In this document: positions 1 to 9,450 of the stretch, one piece after another
Position numbering within the stretch: the stretch's first letter is position 1
Layout: each line of letters opens with the position of its first letter
NCBI GenBank assembly: GCA_015065165.1
Contig: SVQU01000005.1
Location: 28,587-92,586, forward strand
Direction: 5' to 3'
DNA: 64,000 bases
Origin: Oscillospiraceae bacterium
Lineage (GTDB): Bacteria; Bacillota; Clostridia; Oscillospirales; CAG-382
Notes under the pieces: generated by a model
What the model saw: the letters and a program-made list of their open reading frames with translations, nothing else
What the model was told of the DNA's origin: nothing
Database searches by the model: none
Program-made: the position numbers and the translations under genes

Positions 1-305
1 TCTTCGGCTTCCGCAGGCTTGTTGCCGCCGAAAAATGCGTTGATGTCTATAGAGGGTGCTCTGCCCTCGTCATCCTCGCCCTCCTCGCCGTCCATAGGCA
101 TAAGGCCGTTCATACCCTCGCTTATGGCGTCCAATTCCTCGGGACTTATATTCATTTGGTTTAAAATATCATCAATAGGCTTAATGCCCATTTCACGGGC
201 GCATTTAATGCAATAACCCTCGCTTGTTATTTTTCCGCCCTCGTTTTTCTGAACGAAAATTATGGCGGGGCGTATATTACAACGGGAACATCTCTTTAAA
301 TCCAT
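1..305 (-). CDS. Clp protease ATP-binding subunit, N-terminal part (cut by window edge)
   Basis: Only about the first 101 residues are inside the window. The start is the ATG at 305. The N-terminus has two CxxC pairs (C6/C9 and C32/C35), a small zinc-ribbon-like module, followed by a helical segment and an acidic linker around residues 70-85. Clostridial Clp ATPases of the ClpC/ClpE type often carry such an N-terminal zinc-binding region before the first AAA domain. If so, the product unfolds proteins for ClpP. No AAA domain can be seen here, so the call rests on resemblance of the N-terminus alone. It is the last gene of the minus-strand run that follows pgsA. Confidence 0.6.
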   Translation of the reverse strand, partial: MDLKRCSRCNIRPAIIFVQKNEGGKITSEGYCIKCAREMGIKPIDDILNQMNISPEELDAISEGMNGLMPMDGEEGEDDEGRAPSIDINAFFGGNKPAEAE

Positions 306-323
306 TTTCTGAAAAACACCTCT

Positions 324-881
324 CTAATTTGCTTTATTAAAGACGTTTAAATTATATTTGCCCTTAAACTCTTTAAAATAATACATAGAAAGGGCGAAAC
401 TCATACAAATAACCATAATCGCTACCACAACTATATCCAAGGTGGCGTTGCTTCTTATCATAAGGCGCAAAAAGGCGCAAACAAACAAAATCACCGTGGA
501 AAGCTTACCGAACCAGCTTGCCGCAACAACAATATTACGCTCTTTTTTAATCCTTACCGATGCGTAAAGCATACCGAATTCCTTTAGGAATAAAAGGAAA
601 ACTACAATAAAATATATATAGTTCTCCAAAGCAAAGCAAAATGCCGCCGCAAGCTGCATTATTTTGTCGGCTATCGGGTCAAGAATCTTGCCCACGTCGG
701 TAATCCATCCGTTGCGTCTTGCCAGATAACCGTCCAATGCGTCGGTTATCCATGCCGTTACGTATATTATAGCCGCCACGTGAGCTTTATATTTGAAATA
801 GCCCACTACAAACAAAGGAACCATAAACAAACGTAATACAGAAAGCATATTGGGGATTTGTCTTTTAAAATTTGAACTCAT
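324..881 (-). CDS. pgsA: CDP-diacylglycerol--glycerol-3-phosphate 3-phosphatidyltransferase
   Basis: This integral membrane enzyme (185 aa) makes phosphatidylglycerophosphate from CDP-diacylglycerol and glycerol 3-phosphate, the first committed step to phosphatidylglycerol. The CDP-alcohol phosphotransferase signature D-G-x2-A-R-x8-G-x3-D-x3-D is complete at about residues 49-71 (DGYLAR, then G, D and D). Several hydrophobic segments follow, as expected, and length is normal. It lies 21 bp after the CvpA-like gene, in the same direction, and is probably co-transcribed. A related CDP-alcohol transferase such as cardiolipin synthase is possible but less likely at this size. Confidence 0.88.
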   Translation of the reverse strand: MSSNFKRQIPNMLSVLRLFMVPLFVVGYFKYKAHVAAIIYVTAWITDALDGYLARRNGWITDVGKILDPIADKIMQLAAAFCFALENYIYFIVVFLLFLKEFGMLYASVRIKKERNIVVAASWFGKLSTVILFVCAFLRLMIRSNATLDIVVVAIMVICMSFALSMYYFKEFKGKYNLNVFNKAN

Positions 882-902
882 AAAACCTTATTTAATCCTA
901 AA

Positions 903-1613
903 TTACATAAAGAATGAAAAAATATCTATTTCGTTAAAAAACTTGAACAACAAGGTCTTTTCGGGAGCAAGGTTTGAAATAAAGTCGCTGCCCAAAAAGT
1001 CTGCGTTTGCAATAATAAGATTTGCGATAAAGCAGAACAGCAAAACGCGAATAGCCGCCAGAACAACGCCCACAACGATACCCAAAAGCTTGTTGCAGGC
1101 ATTAAGCACGGGCAAACGGAAAATCTGGTCGAGAATAAACGCGACTATCATAAGTATAATACGTGTGCCTATGTAAATAGCTACAATTGCCACCGCCATG
1201 GCGATGGTATGTATAATAGGCTCGGCAATTTTTTCTGCCAATCTTGCGGTTGCTTCTTCCATACCCGAAACAACCTTATCCTCGTACCAATCGTTAAGGT
1301 TTTCGCTGTCTATACCCGCAAGGGAAAGAAGATTGTTAAATTCTTCGCTCTTTCCGTCCAAAAGATTATCAATATCAAAAGAGCCGTCAAGCAAAATGTC
1401 GCTTATTTTTTCCTCGGTGGCGGTTCTTATAGAATCTCCAACGGGGGTTTGCTTTATAACCTCCGCCAAAGGTGTTGCAAAGGCGGCGGTAAGTGCAATA
1501 GCGATAATAAACGCAGATGCGCTTATGGCTGTCTTTACAAAACCGTTTTTTGCGGCGAAGTAAATTGTAAGACCTGCGATAAGAACAATGATAATATCAA
1601 GTGTCCAGGACAT
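903..1613 (-). CDS. CvpA family membrane protein
   Basis: A 236-residue membrane protein. Hydrophobic segments are at residues 5-50 (two helices close to the N-terminus) and 140-220, with an acidic soluble stretch between them (about 75-125). This arrangement and the start resembling LDIIIVLI fit the CvpA/colicin V production family, whose role in Gram-positives is unclear. The ATG is one base after the stop of the upstream DUF5711-like gene, with AAGGAGG as ribosome site inside that gene's end, so the two are translationally coupled. Function beyond the family is not inferred. Confidence 0.7.
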   Translation of the reverse strand: MSWTLDIIIVLIAGLTIYFAAKNGFVKTAISASAFIIAIALTAAFATPLAEVIKQTPVGDSIRTATEEKISDILLDGSFDIDNLLDGKSEEFNNLLSLAGIDSENLNDWYEDKVVSGMEEATARLAEKIAEPIIHTIAMAVAIVAIYIGTRIILMIVAFILDQIFRLPVLNACNKLLGIVVGVVLAAIRVLLFCFIANLIIANADFLGSDFISNLAPEKTLLFKFFNEIDIFSFFM

Positions 1614-2849
1614 TTAGTTTTCCTCCTTAGGCTGGAAAGTGTTGAGGTCAAACACCTCGGCTTGGTTTTCGGCGAACAAAATTATATTGTCGTCGCCCTT
1701 AATAAGCGAGGTGTAGGATGTGGGTACGGAATAGGAAATGCTTTCGTCGGTTTCAAAATTAAAGACAGTTAATGCGCCGGGTGAAAGCACGTAATAGGCG
1801 TTTTCGGTGATAACCGAATCCGAAACCGAAAACGGGAAATCGTGAGAGAAAATTTCCTCTGCGTTTAAATTGTAAATTACGGTATTGGTACCGCCCGAAA
1901 GCCCATCCAAGGCATAGTTAAGCAAAATTCTGTCGTTTTCCACTCTGCCGGAAAGCAGGTTTTTGTTTGCAAAAGAAATTTCGCCTATAAGGTTGTTTTC
2001 GTTGTCAAAACTGCGAAGTCTGTCGCTGGTCATAAGACAAAAACCGCTGTCGGTGTAATATACACCCAAGGGTATTTCTCCCACAAACTTTTCTTCGAAA
2101 ACAGCATCCTCCGAGCTTGTGCTCATTTTGGAAAGCAGTGTTACTATGTTACCGTTTTCGGAATAATGGAAGGCGGATATAACCTCGTTCCCTTTGGGAG
2201 AAATATCCACAAAGTCAACGTATTTATCCCCCAACAGCTTAGAATAAATCAAACGGAATTCCTTATCGTAAACATAAACCGCGCTGCGATAACCCTTTGC
2301 CGAGCTTGCGGCGACAAACCCGCCGTCTTCCGAAGCGGCAAGCCAATATATAGGATAGTCAAAGGAGAGGGTGGATATGCGGGAATAGGAATTGAAAATA
2401 CGCAACTCCTTGCCGCCCAAATCGTAACAGAAAAGGTTTATCCCGTTGTTTTCAACCTTGGGGTGGTCAAGAGAAAACGCCTCGCGAAGTATGGTTTCTC
2501 CGTCCCAGCCGATAACCGTAAGCCCGTTTTCGTTAAGCACCGCAAGGTCGCCCTTAAAAATCAAGCCTCGGTTGCCCTCACTGCCGTCGAATGCAAGCAA
2601 ACTGCCTGTTTCGCGCTGTTCCTCCTCGGCAGGGTTGATAAACTTAAGCATATACCTGAAGTTTTCCATAGATATTTCGCTTGCGTGAAAAGCCAGCGAA
2701 TATACTGCAAAGGCAACCGCAAAAATTATACAAGCGTAGCGTATAACCGCGCTGATTCGCGCCAGTTTCAAATAATGGCTGTTAACCGACGGCAGTTCCC
2801 GCTTTTTGCGAGACGTCCGTTTATCCTTAAATACCGAAAAAGCTCCCAT
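1614..2849 (-). CDS. DUF5711-like membrane-anchored protein
   Basis: 411 residues. A basic N-terminal cytoplasmic tail (about 45 residues, rich in K and R) is followed by one transmembrane helix at about 35-55, then a long extracytoplasmic region rich in beta-strand repeats that look like propeller blades (recurring patterns of hydrophobic strand, G/D turn). It resembles the DUF5711 family of Clostridia; no enzymatic motif is visible. AAAGGAG lies 7 bp before the ATG. The gene is first of a likely three-gene unit with the CvpA-like gene and pgsA, which suggests an envelope role, but this is inference. Confidence 0.6.
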   Translation of the reverse strand: MGAFSVFKDKRTSRKKRELPSVNSHYLKLARISAVIRYACIIFAVAFAVYSLAFHASEISMENFRYMLKFINPAEEEQRETGSLLAFDGSEGNRGLIFKGDLAVLNENGLTVIGWDGETILREAFSLDHPKVENNGINLFCYDLGGKELRIFNSYSRISTLSFDYPIYWLAASEDGGFVAASSAKGYRSAVYVYDKEFRLIYSKLLGDKYVDFVDISPKGNEVISAFHYSENGNIVTLLSKMSTSSEDAVFEEKFVGEIPLGVYYTDSGFCLMTSDRLRSFDNENNLIGEISFANKNLLSGRVENDRILLNYALDGLSGGTNTVIYNLNAEEIFSHDFPFSVSDSVITENAYYVLSPGALTVFNFETDESISYSVPTSYTSLIKGDDNIILFAENQAEVFDLNTFQPKEEN

Positions 2850-2889
2850 TTACGGCTCCTTTCTTTATAAATCAAAACTGTGTTTATTA

Positions 2890-3639
2890 TTAAAACTCAA
2901 AATCCTTGTAAAACACCCTGTTAAGCATAAGTCCCTTTGCAGGGGCGGTGGTTCCCGCATTGGCGCGGTTTTTGGAAATAATAATTTCCTCCATAGAGGG
3001 CATTTCGGCTCCGCTTGCCTTTTCGGCAACGGTACCCGCAACAATTCTTACCATATTATACAAAAATCCGTCGGCGGCTATTGTTAAAGCAAGTATATCG
3101 CCTTGTCGCTCAATGTTGCAATATTTTATCTCGCGCACCGTGTCGACAATCTTCGAGCCGCTTGCCATAAATGCGGCAAAATCCTTTTTGCCAACCAATT
3201 CGTCGCAAAGCTTTTGGGCGATTTTTTCGTCTATATGCCGTGTGAACTGCCAAGCGGTGGCTTCTTCAAAAGGGTTTCTTATTTTGCTGTTGTAAATGCG
3301 ATAGATATATTCCTTGCCCAATGCATCGTATCTGGGGTGGAACCCCTCGGGGGCGTTTAACGCCGAAACAATGGCAATATCACTTGGCAATGCGGTGTTA
3401 ATTGCCTGGGGTAAAGCCTCGCAGGGGATTTCGGGAAGCTCTCCGCAAACCAAAGCCACAAAGCCCTTTGCGTGCACACCCGAATCGGTACGGCTGCAAC
3501 CCGTAAGGCTAACCTTAACACCGAAAATCCTCTCGCATGCCTTTTGTACCGTTTCCTGAACGGTAGGCTTGTTTGGCTGAACCTGCCAACCGCAATAGTC
3601 AGCGCCCATATATGCTATTTTCAAAATATAGCCCTTCAA
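2890..3639 (-). CDS. truA: tRNA pseudouridine(38-40) synthase TruA
   Basis: TruA isomerises uridines 38-40 in the anticodon stem of many tRNAs. The 249-residue product has the expected N-terminal strand (KIAYMGADYCGWQ) and the catalytic motif CSRTDSGVHA around residues 47-56, with the conserved Asp. Length is normal for the family. The start codon is TTG at 3639, supported by GGGAG 7-8 bp upstream; no better ATG lies near. It follows ecfT by about 55 bp, an order (ecfA1-ecfA2-ecfT-truA) that is common in Firmicutes. Confidence 0.93.
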   Translation of the reverse strand: MKGYILKIAYMGADYCGWQVQPNKPTVQETVQKACERIFGVKVSLTGCSRTDSGVHAKGFVALVCGELPEIPCEALPQAINTALPSDIAIVSALNAPEGFHPRYDALGKEYIYRIYNSKIRNPFEEATAWQFTRHIDEKIAQKLCDELVGKKDFAAFMASGSKIVDTVREIKYCNIERQGDILALTIAADGFLYNMVRIVAGTVAEKASGAEMPSMEEIIISKNRANAGTTAPAKGLMLNRVFYKDFEF

Positions 3640-3694
3640 TGGTAAACTCCCTTTGAATTATAGGTTTATTTTTTTAACCGGTTAAGAACAAATT

Positions 3695-4513
3695 TTAAAT
3701 TAAAAAGTAAATTTTATTAAGAAAAACAATTCCCACGATAACCGCCGTAACGCAGAAAAGGAAAACATAATCCGAAGCCGAGGCTTTCATAACCTTAAGC
3801 TTGGTTCTGCCCTCTCCGCCGTGATAACAGCGACATTCCATAGCATCCGCCAATTCCTCCGCCCTGCGTACCGCCGAAACGAACAAGGGGATAAGTATGG
3901 GGATTAAAGCCTTAACACGGCTTATAATATTTCCGCTTTCAAAATCGGCACATCTTGATTTCTGCGCCGAAATGATTTTGTTTGTTTCTTCAATCAAGGT
4001 GGGGATAAAGCGTAATGCGATAGACATCATCATTGCGAATTCGTGCACGGGCACGCCGATTTTCTTCAAGGGCGAAAGCAGACTTTCGATAGAATCGGTA
4101 AGCTCTAATGGGCTGGTGGTAAAGGAAATTAACACGCTCGTACCCAAAACCAGTGAAAGAAGCCTTATAAGCATCATCACCGCGTTGCGTATGCCCTGCT
4201 TGTAAATTTTTATAAACCCTAACTGAACCAAAGGGTCGCCGCCGCCCGCAGTGAAAAATAAATTTATCACCGCGGTGAAGATTAAAACGAATATCAAGGG
4301 CTTTACGGATTTAATAAGCACCGAAAACCTTACACCCGAGCAAACCATAAGAAACAAGGTTAAACCCATTCCCAACAAAACCGCGGGAACGCTGTTTGCC
4401 ATAAGTATAATGACCAGATATTCTATCATCATTATCATTTTTATCCGCGGGTCGGTGCGGTGAAGCAACGAATTGCCGGGATAATACTGACCGAAGGTTA
4501 CGTCTTTAAGCAT
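3695..4513 (-). CDS. ecfT: Energy-coupling factor transporter transmembrane protein EcfT
   Basis: EcfT is the membrane scaffold of group II ECF vitamin transporters and couples the EcfA ATPases to exchangeable S components. The 272-residue protein has several hydrophobic helices and the two cytoplasmic coupling segments with the typical A-R-x pattern (near QKSRCADFES and ADAMECRCYHG, about residues 180-235). The ATG overlaps the end of ecfA2 by 8 bp, so the genes are coupled. The folate S component at 60928 lies far away and would share this module. Confidence 0.9.
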   Translation of the reverse strand: MLKDVTFGQYYPGNSLLHRTDPRIKMIMMIEYLVIILMANSVPAVLLGMGLTLFLMVCSGVRFSVLIKSVKPLIFVLIFTAVINLFFTAGGGDPLVQLGFIKIYKQGIRNAVMMLIRLLSLVLGTSVLISFTTSPLELTDSIESLLSPLKKIGVPVHEFAMMMSIALRFIPTLIEETNKIISAQKSRCADFESGNIISRVKALIPILIPLFVSAVRRAEELADAMECRCYHGGEGRTKLKVMKASASDYVFLFCVTAVIVGIVFLNKIYFLI

Positions 4514-5366
4514 TATTTATACCTAAAATTTTCTCTAACATATTCTTTGCGTATTTAACCGTATATACGTCCGAGCTTTCGCATATACCGCGCTTTTTAA
4601 GCTCGATAAAAAGCTTTGTTATCTGGGGCAAATCCAAATCGGCGTCAAAAAGCTTTTCCGCCTGCATAAATATTTCCTCGGTTGTGCCCTGCATATACAC
4701 CTCGCCGTTTTTCATAACCAAAATACGGTCGGCATATTTTGCGATATCCTCCATACTGTGGGAGATAATTATCAAGGTTGCGCCGTAGGTGTTTTTATAT
4801 TCCTGCAAGCCGCCCAAAATTTCCTCTCTGCCCCTGGGGTCCAGTCCGGCGGCTGGCTCGTCCAAAACCAAAACCTCGGGGCGCATCGCCAAAACACCCG
4901 CAATAGCGGCGCGGCGCTTTTGACCGCCCGAAAGCTCAAAGGGCGAACGCTTAAGCTCCCTCTCGCTCAATCCGCAAAACCTCGCGGCAAGGGCAACGCG
5001 CTCTTTAATTTCGGCGTCCGACAATTTAATGTTCTTCGGCCCGAAGGCGATGTCTGCCTCTACGGTTTCGTCAAAAAGCTGATATTCGGGATATTGAAAA
5101 ACCAAACCCACGCGGCTTCTTATCTTAACCATTTCCTTGGGCTTTTCCCAAATATCCCTGCCACCTAAAAGAACCTTGCCCGATGTGGGGGTTAAAAGTC
5201 CGTTTAAAAGCGAAGCAAGGGTGCTTTTTCCGCTGCCCGTATGACCGATTATTCCCGTTGTCATCCCTTTGGGGAATTCAACGTTTATATTGTTAAGCGC
5301 GGCTTTGCGAAAGGGTGTGTTCTCTCCGTAAATAACGCTTATATCCTTAAGTTCAATTGCGTTCAT
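4506..5366 (-). CDS. ecfA2: Energy-coupling factor transporter ATP-binding protein EcfA2
   Basis: One of the two ABC ATPases of the shared ECF module. Walker A GHTGSGKST is at about residues 41-49, the ABC signature LSGGQKRR at about 144-151, and Walker B VLVLDEPAAGLD at about 164-175. Length (286 aa) fits EcfA2. It is placed second in ecfA1-ecfA2-ecfT, 9 bp after ecfA1 and overlapping ecfT. Assignment to EcfA2 rather than EcfA1 rests on gene order and on the closer match of the neighbour to EcfA1. Confidence 0.9.
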   Translation of the reverse strand: MNAIELKDISVIYGENTPFRKAALNNINVEFPKGMTTGIIGHTGSGKSTLASLLNGLLTPTSGKVLLGGRDIWEKPKEMVKIRSRVGLVFQYPEYQLFDETVEADIAFGPKNIKLSDAEIKERVALAARFCGLSERELKRSPFELSGGQKRRAAIAGVLAMRPEVLVLDEPAAGLDPRGREEILGGLQEYKNTYGATLIIISHSMEDIAKYADRILVMKNGEVYMQGTTEEIFMQAEKLFDADLDLPQITKLFIELKKRGICESSDVYTVKYAKNMLEKILGINNA

Positions 5367-5375
5367 ATCCTGTTC

Positions 5376-6221
5376 CTAATCGGACCTTGTGTTTTTATAA
5401 AGCTTGGTGATAACCTCTGCGGCATCCATTGCGTGTAAAACTCCGCGGGGGGTGTCCGCACCGTCTTTTTCAAGAAGATATAAAAGCTCGGTAACCTGCG
5501 GAACGTCCAAAGCCACCGAATGGAGCTTTTCTACCTGTGTGAAAATTTCCTCGGGTGTGCCGTCCGCGACAATCTCCCCTTGGTTCATAACCACAATTCT
5601 GTCGGCTTCCACCGCCTCGTTCATATAATGGGTTATGGTTACAACGGTAATCCCCATTTCCTTGTTAAGACGCTTCATAGCGGCGGTAATTTCTTTTCTG
5701 CCGTTGGGGTCTAACATAGAGGTGGCTTCGTCGAAAATAATACATTCGGGGCTCATTGCCAAAACGCCCGCAATGGCAATCCTTTGCTTTTGACCGCCCG
5801 AAAGCTTATAGGTGGCGTGGCGGGCATATTCCGTCATACCGACGGTTTCAAGGGCAGAATCAACCCTTTTGCGAATTTCCTCCCTTGGCAAACCCAAATT
5901 TTCGGGAGCAAAGGCAATATCCTCTTCCACAACGCTTGCCACAAGCTGGTTGTCGGGGTTTTGAAAAATCATACCGCATTTTTTGCGTATCTCAAAGGAT
6001 TTTTCCTCATGGGCGGTATCAAGCCCATCCACCAAAACCTTTCCGCTTGCAGGCAAAAGTATCCCGCACAAAAGCTTGGCAAGGGTGCTTTTCCCACAGC
6101 CGTTGTGTCCTAAAACGGCGACAAAACTGCCTTTTTCAATTGTAAGGTTCAATTTGTTTATAACGTTAGGTTCTGCGGGTGAATAAGAAAAGCTTAAATC
6201 CCGCGCTTGGATAAAAGACAT
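5376..6221 (-). CDS. ecfA1: Energy-coupling factor transporter ATP-binding protein EcfA1
   Basis: The first ATPase of the ECF module (281 aa). Walker A GHNGCGKST is at about residues 38-46, the signature LSGGQKQR at about 141-148, and Walker B CIIFDEATSMLD at about 161-172. The Q-loop segment MIFQNPDNQ is typical of EcfA1. It heads ecfA1-ecfA2-ecfT-truA. The encoded complex powers uptake of several vitamins by swapping S components; the only S component in this window is the folate type at 60928. Confidence 0.9.
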   Translation of the reverse strand: MSFIQARDLSFSYSPAEPNVINKLNLTIEKGSFVAVLGHNGCGKSTLAKLLCGILLPASGKVLVDGLDTAHEEKSFEIRKKCGMIFQNPDNQLVASVVEEDIAFAPENLGLPREEIRKRVDSALETVGMTEYARHATYKLSGGQKQRIAIAGVLAMSPECIIFDEATSMLDPNGRKEITAAMKRLNKEMGITVVTITHYMNEAVEADRIVVMNQGEIVADGTPEEIFTQVEKLHSVALDVPQVTELLYLLEKDGADTPRGVLHAMDAAEVITKLYKNTRSD

Positions 6222-6255
6222 ATTTTGCTCACTCTATCTAAAATAATCCTTTGGT

Positions 6256-7113
6256 TCAGGGCATCCAACGGCTTGCCGCGCCGCAGGGGAGAAATTCTCC
6301 GCTTTCCTCAATGGGAAGCCCCAATTCCTCGCTGACAACACTTCCGCCGAAGCGTTTTGTGTGTTTTCTTAATATATATCCGTTGGTGGCAGGGGAAAGA
6401 CCTGTGGTGTAAGAGTTCAAAAGAACAAACAAGGGGTTGTCCGAAAGAACCTGACAAACAAGCTCTACAAAATCGTCAAGACTTTCCTCGATAATCCATT
6501 TTTCCCCGTTGGGACCTCTGCCGAAGGAGGGCGGGTCTAAAATAATCGCATCGTATTTATTACCGCGGCGGATTTCTCTTGCCACAAACTTAAAACAGTC
6601 GTCGGCGATATAACGAATTCTGTCGTTGGGTATACCCGAAAGCTCGGCGTTTCTCTTTGCCTTTTGGATAATCTTCTTGGAAGCATCCACGTGGCAAACG
6701 AAAGCCCCCGCCTTTGCCGCGGCAACGCTTGCGCCGCCTGTATATGCAAAAAGGTTGAGAAGCTTTATTTCACGTCCGCTTTCTTTAATAAGCTTGGAAA
6801 ACCAATCCCAGTTTACCGCCTGCTCGGGGAACAATCCCGTGTGCTTAAATCCCATTGCGGAGATACCGAACTTAAGGTCGCCGTAGGAAATAATCCATTC
6901 CTCGGGCACGTCCTTTTTAATCCAATCGCCCCCGCCCGAACGGGAACGGCGGTATATGCCGTCTGCCTTTTTCCAGCCTTTGTGGTTTTTCTCGCCGTGC
7001 CAGATAACCTGCGGGTCGGGGCGCACCAAGGTGAAATCCCCCCATTTTTCCAAACGTTCCCCGTCGGCTGTGTCCAACAAACGGTAATCCTTCCAATTGT
7101 CTGCTTTAAACAT
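6256..7113 (-). CDS. Class I SAM-dependent methyltransferase, RlmI/RlmK-like
   Basis: 285 residues. The central part has a Rossmann methyltransferase fold: motif I LNLFAYTGGASVAAA (about residues 119-133), an acidic strand end CHVDAS, and a DPPSFGRGPNGE segment (about 193-204) of the kind that, in COG1092 proteins, resembles the N/DPP[YF] catalytic motif. These features match 23S rRNA cytosine/guanine methyltransferases of the RlmI/RlmK group, but the N-terminal PUA domain of RlmI is not evident. The exact substrate is not known. It lies 43 bp after ruvB. Confidence 0.72.
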   Translation of the reverse strand: MFKADNWKDYRLLDTADGERLEKWGDFTLVRPDPQVIWHGEKNHKGWKKADGIYRRSRSGGGDWIKKDVPEEWIISYGDLKFGISAMGFKHTGLFPEQAVNWDWFSKLIKESGREIKLLNLFAYTGGASVAAAKAGAFVCHVDASKKIIQKAKRNAELSGIPNDRIRYIADDCFKFVAREIRRGNKYDAIILDPPSFGRGPNGEKWIIEESLDDFVELVCQVLSDNPLFVLLNSYTTGLSPATNGYILRKHTKRFGGSVVSEELGLPIEESGEFLPCGAASRWMP

Positions 7114-7156
7114 AAATTAACTCCGTAAACGCAAAGGGGCAATATCCCCTTGCGTA

Positions 7157-8236
7157 TTATAAACTGTCGCCAAAACTCATTTGGTCTGCCATAGAATCGG
7201 GCACTTCCAATCCAAGGTGTCGATATGCACCTGCGGTAGCGCAACGCCCTCTCGGTGTGCGGTTAAGAAATCCAAGCTGTAAAAGATAAGGCTCGTAAAC
7301 GTCCTCCAGCGTTACCGATTCCTCACCGATAACCGCCGCCAGAGTTTCAAGCCCAACAGGGCCGCCGCCGAAATGCTTGATAATTGCGGTTAACATTCTT
7401 CTGTCCACCGCGTCTAATCCAAGAGCATCCACCTCCAAAGCGTCAAGCGCCTTGCGGGTGATGGGAAAATCGATAACTCCGTTACCCTCTACAATGGCAA
7501 AATCCCTAACTCGCTTTAAAAATCTGTTGGCAATACGGGGAGTGCCTCGCGAGCGCAAGGCGATTTCATATGCGCCGTCGGCGGTAATGGGAACACCCAA
7601 AATACCTGCGGAACGGGTTATAATAAGCGCCAATTCCTCGGGGGTGTAAAGCTCAAGACGGAAAATCATTCCGAATCTGTCTCTCAAGGGTGAGGAAAGC
7701 TGTCCCGCCCTTGTGGTTGCGCCTATAAGGGTAAATGGCTTAAGAGGTATGCGTATAGACCTCGCCGAAGGCCCCTTGCCCATCATAAGGTCAAGGGCAA
7801 AATCCTCCATTGCGGGGTATAAAACCTCCTCCACCTGTCTTGGGAGGCGGTGAATTTCGTCGATAAATAAAATATCGTTTCTTTCAAGGGTGGTAAGCAA
7901 AGCCGCAAGGTCGCCCGCCTTTTCAATAGCAGGGCCGCTGGTTACCTTAAGGTTAACCCCCAATTCTCCCGCCACAATGCAGGAAAGGGTGGTTTTGCCC
8001 AAGCCGGGTGGGCCGTGAAGCAAAACGTGGTCAAGGCTGTCGCCCCTTGAGGCGGCGGCTTTGATGAATATGGAAAGGTTGTCCTTAACCTTTTGCTGAC
8101 CAACGTATTCCGAAAGGCTTTTCGGTCTTAACGAGAACTCGTTTTCCGAATCCTCTGCCGAAAATTCCGCGCCGGTTATACGGCTTTCAAAATCGAAATC
8201 CTCGGAATAATCGGGTATTTTAGAATTAATAGGCAT
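7157..8236 (-). CDS. ruvB: Holliday junction branch migration DNA helicase RuvB
   Basis: RuvB is the AAA+ motor that drives branch migration of Holliday junctions with RuvA. Walker [10 protein letters not shown] is at about residues 75-83, Walker B-like FIDEIHRL at about 123-130, and the sensor segment [19 protein letters not shown] follows. The C-terminal winged-helix domain ends after the conserved RTPRGR. At 359 aa it is slightly longer than usual because of an acidic N-terminal extension of about 25 residues. Its ATG directly follows the ruvA stop. Confidence 0.96.
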   Translation of the reverse strand: MPINSKIPDYSEDFDFESRITGAEFSAEDSENEFSLRPKSLSEYVGQQKVKDNLSIFIKAAASRGDSLDHVLLHGPPGLGKTTLSCIVAGELGVNLKVTSGPAIEKAGDLAALLTTLERNDILFIDEIHRLPRQVEEVLYPAMEDFALDLMMGKGPSARSIRIPLKPFTLIGATTRAGQLSSPLRDRFGMIFRLELYTPEELALIITRSAGILGVPITADGAYEIALRSRGTPRIANRFLKRVRDFAIVEGNGVIDFPITRKALDALEVDALGLDAVDRRMLTAIIKHFGGGPVGLETLAAVIGEESVTLEDVYEPYLLQLGFLNRTPRGRCATAGAYRHLGLEVPDSMADQMSFGDSL

Positions 8237-8833
8237 TTATCGTCCCGACTCCTTTCCCAAAATTCTAAGGGTTTGTGCAATAAGCTCCTCCAAGGGAAGG
8301 GAAGAATCCAAACGCTTGAGCACGTCTATAACAGTACCGCGGGGGAAGCCGTAAACCGCAAGTGTATCAACCACTTGGGTAAGCTTTTCGTTATCCTTGG
8401 GGGCAGAAGCGGGCAATTCTGCCGAAGTGCCCGTGATTTTATCCTTAAGCTCGATAATAAGCTTTTGTGCGGTTTTAAGACCAACGCCGGGGGCGGTGGA
8501 AATGGTTTTTGCATCGTTATTGGCAATAGCACTACGCAGAGCATCAGGGGAAAGTGTGCCTAAAATCGCCGTTGCCGCCTTGGGGCCGATGCCCGAAACC
8601 GAAATAAGCTTGGTGAAAAGCTCTAATTCGTCCTCCTCGGCAAAGCCGTAAAGGGAAATATTATCCTCGCTGACAGCCATATAGGTGTATAAAAGAATAT
8701 CCTTGCCCACCTTTTGGGAAATCTTCGCCCCAGTGGCGACAGATATACCCAATTTAAAGCCGACGCCGCCGCAGTCTATAACGGCGAAATCGCTTTTTAT
8801 GTCAGCCAAGGTGCCGTGGATGAAATGTATCAT
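8237..8833 (-). CDS. ruvA: Holliday junction branch migration protein RuvA
   Basis: RuvA binds the four-way junction as a tetramer and loads RuvB. The 198-residue protein has the N-terminal OB fold (MIHFIHGTLAD), two helix-hairpin-helix motifs (SVSGIGPKAA at about 79-88 and APGVGLKTAQKLI at about 114-126) and the small C-terminal domain that contacts RuvB. It sits between ruvC and ruvB. Length is normal. Confidence 0.95.
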   Translation of the reverse strand: MIHFIHGTLADIKSDFAVIDCGGVGFKLGISVATGAKISQKVGKDILLYTYMAVSEDNISLYGFAEEDELELFTKLISVSGIGPKAATAILGTLSPDALRSAIANNDAKTISTAPGVGLKTAQKLIIELKDKITGTSAELPASAPKDNEKLTQVVDTLAVYGFPRGTVIDVLKRLDSSLPLEELIAQTLRILGKESGR

Positions 8834-8862
8834 AAGCTTTTTCCTTTCACATAGGGGGAGGA

Positions 8863-9339
8863 TTAATAACCGTTAATTCTCGTGCCGTGGCACAATGCAA
8901 GGGCAAGGGCATCGGCAACGTCGTCGGGCTTTGGGGTTTCTTTTAAATTAAGCATAAGACGGACCATATATTGAACCTGCTGTTTTTCCGCCCTGCCATA
9001 ACCCACCACCGAGCTTTTTACCTCGAGAGGGGTATATTCGTAAATATCCACACCGCATTTGTACGCCGCAAGAAGAATAACGCCTCTAGCCATGGCAACG
9101 TCAATGGCGGTGGTGGTGTTGCTGTTGAAAAACAGTTCTTCAATCGCCATACAATCGGGCTTGTAACGCTCTAACAGCGCTATCATATCGTTATAAATAT
9201 CGTCAAGGCGTTTTTCTATCATCTGCTTGGGCGCGGTGGTAATTGCGCCGTATTCTATTGCGCGGTATTTGTCGCCGTTTTTTATAACCAACCCGAAGCC
9301 TATTGTGGCAAGTCCGGGGTCGATTCCCATAATAAGCAT
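8863..9339 (-). CDS. ruvC: Crossover junction endodeoxyribonuclease RuvC
   Basis: RuvC resolves Holliday junctions. The 158-residue product shows the RNase H-like fold with the catalytic acids: D7 in MGIDPGLATIGFG, Glu in AIEELFF (about residue 67), and the DxxD pair in KPDDVADALALAL (about 138-150). It is the first gene of ruvCAB and has its own promoter at 9368-9396. An ATAGGAG ribosome site lies before the ATG. Confidence 0.95.
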   Translation of the reverse strand: MLIMGIDPGLATIGFGLVIKNGDKYRAIEYGAITTAPKQMIEKRLDDIYNDMIALLERYKPDCMAIEELFFNSNTTTAIDVAMARGVILLAAYKCGVDIYEYTPLEVKSSVVGYGRAEKQQVQYMVRLMLNLKETPKPDDVADALALALCHGTRINGY

Positions 9340-9367
9340 AGAACCTACTCCTATAATAAATCATCAT

Positions 9368-9396
9368 ATTCTACCATATAATTATATAATAGTCAA
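9368..9396 (-). promoter_or_regulatory. SigA-type promoter for ruvCAB operon
   Basis: On the minus strand TTGACT (9396-9391) and TAGAAT (9373-9368) are separated by exactly 17 bp. The site lies 29 bp before the ruvC start and drives the whole minus-strand run that begins there. Confidence 0.75.
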
Positions 9397-9450
9397 CCGA
9401 GCGAACAAGATTTTTCGCAATTTCCCATTATATTTTTTACAAAAAAACTA

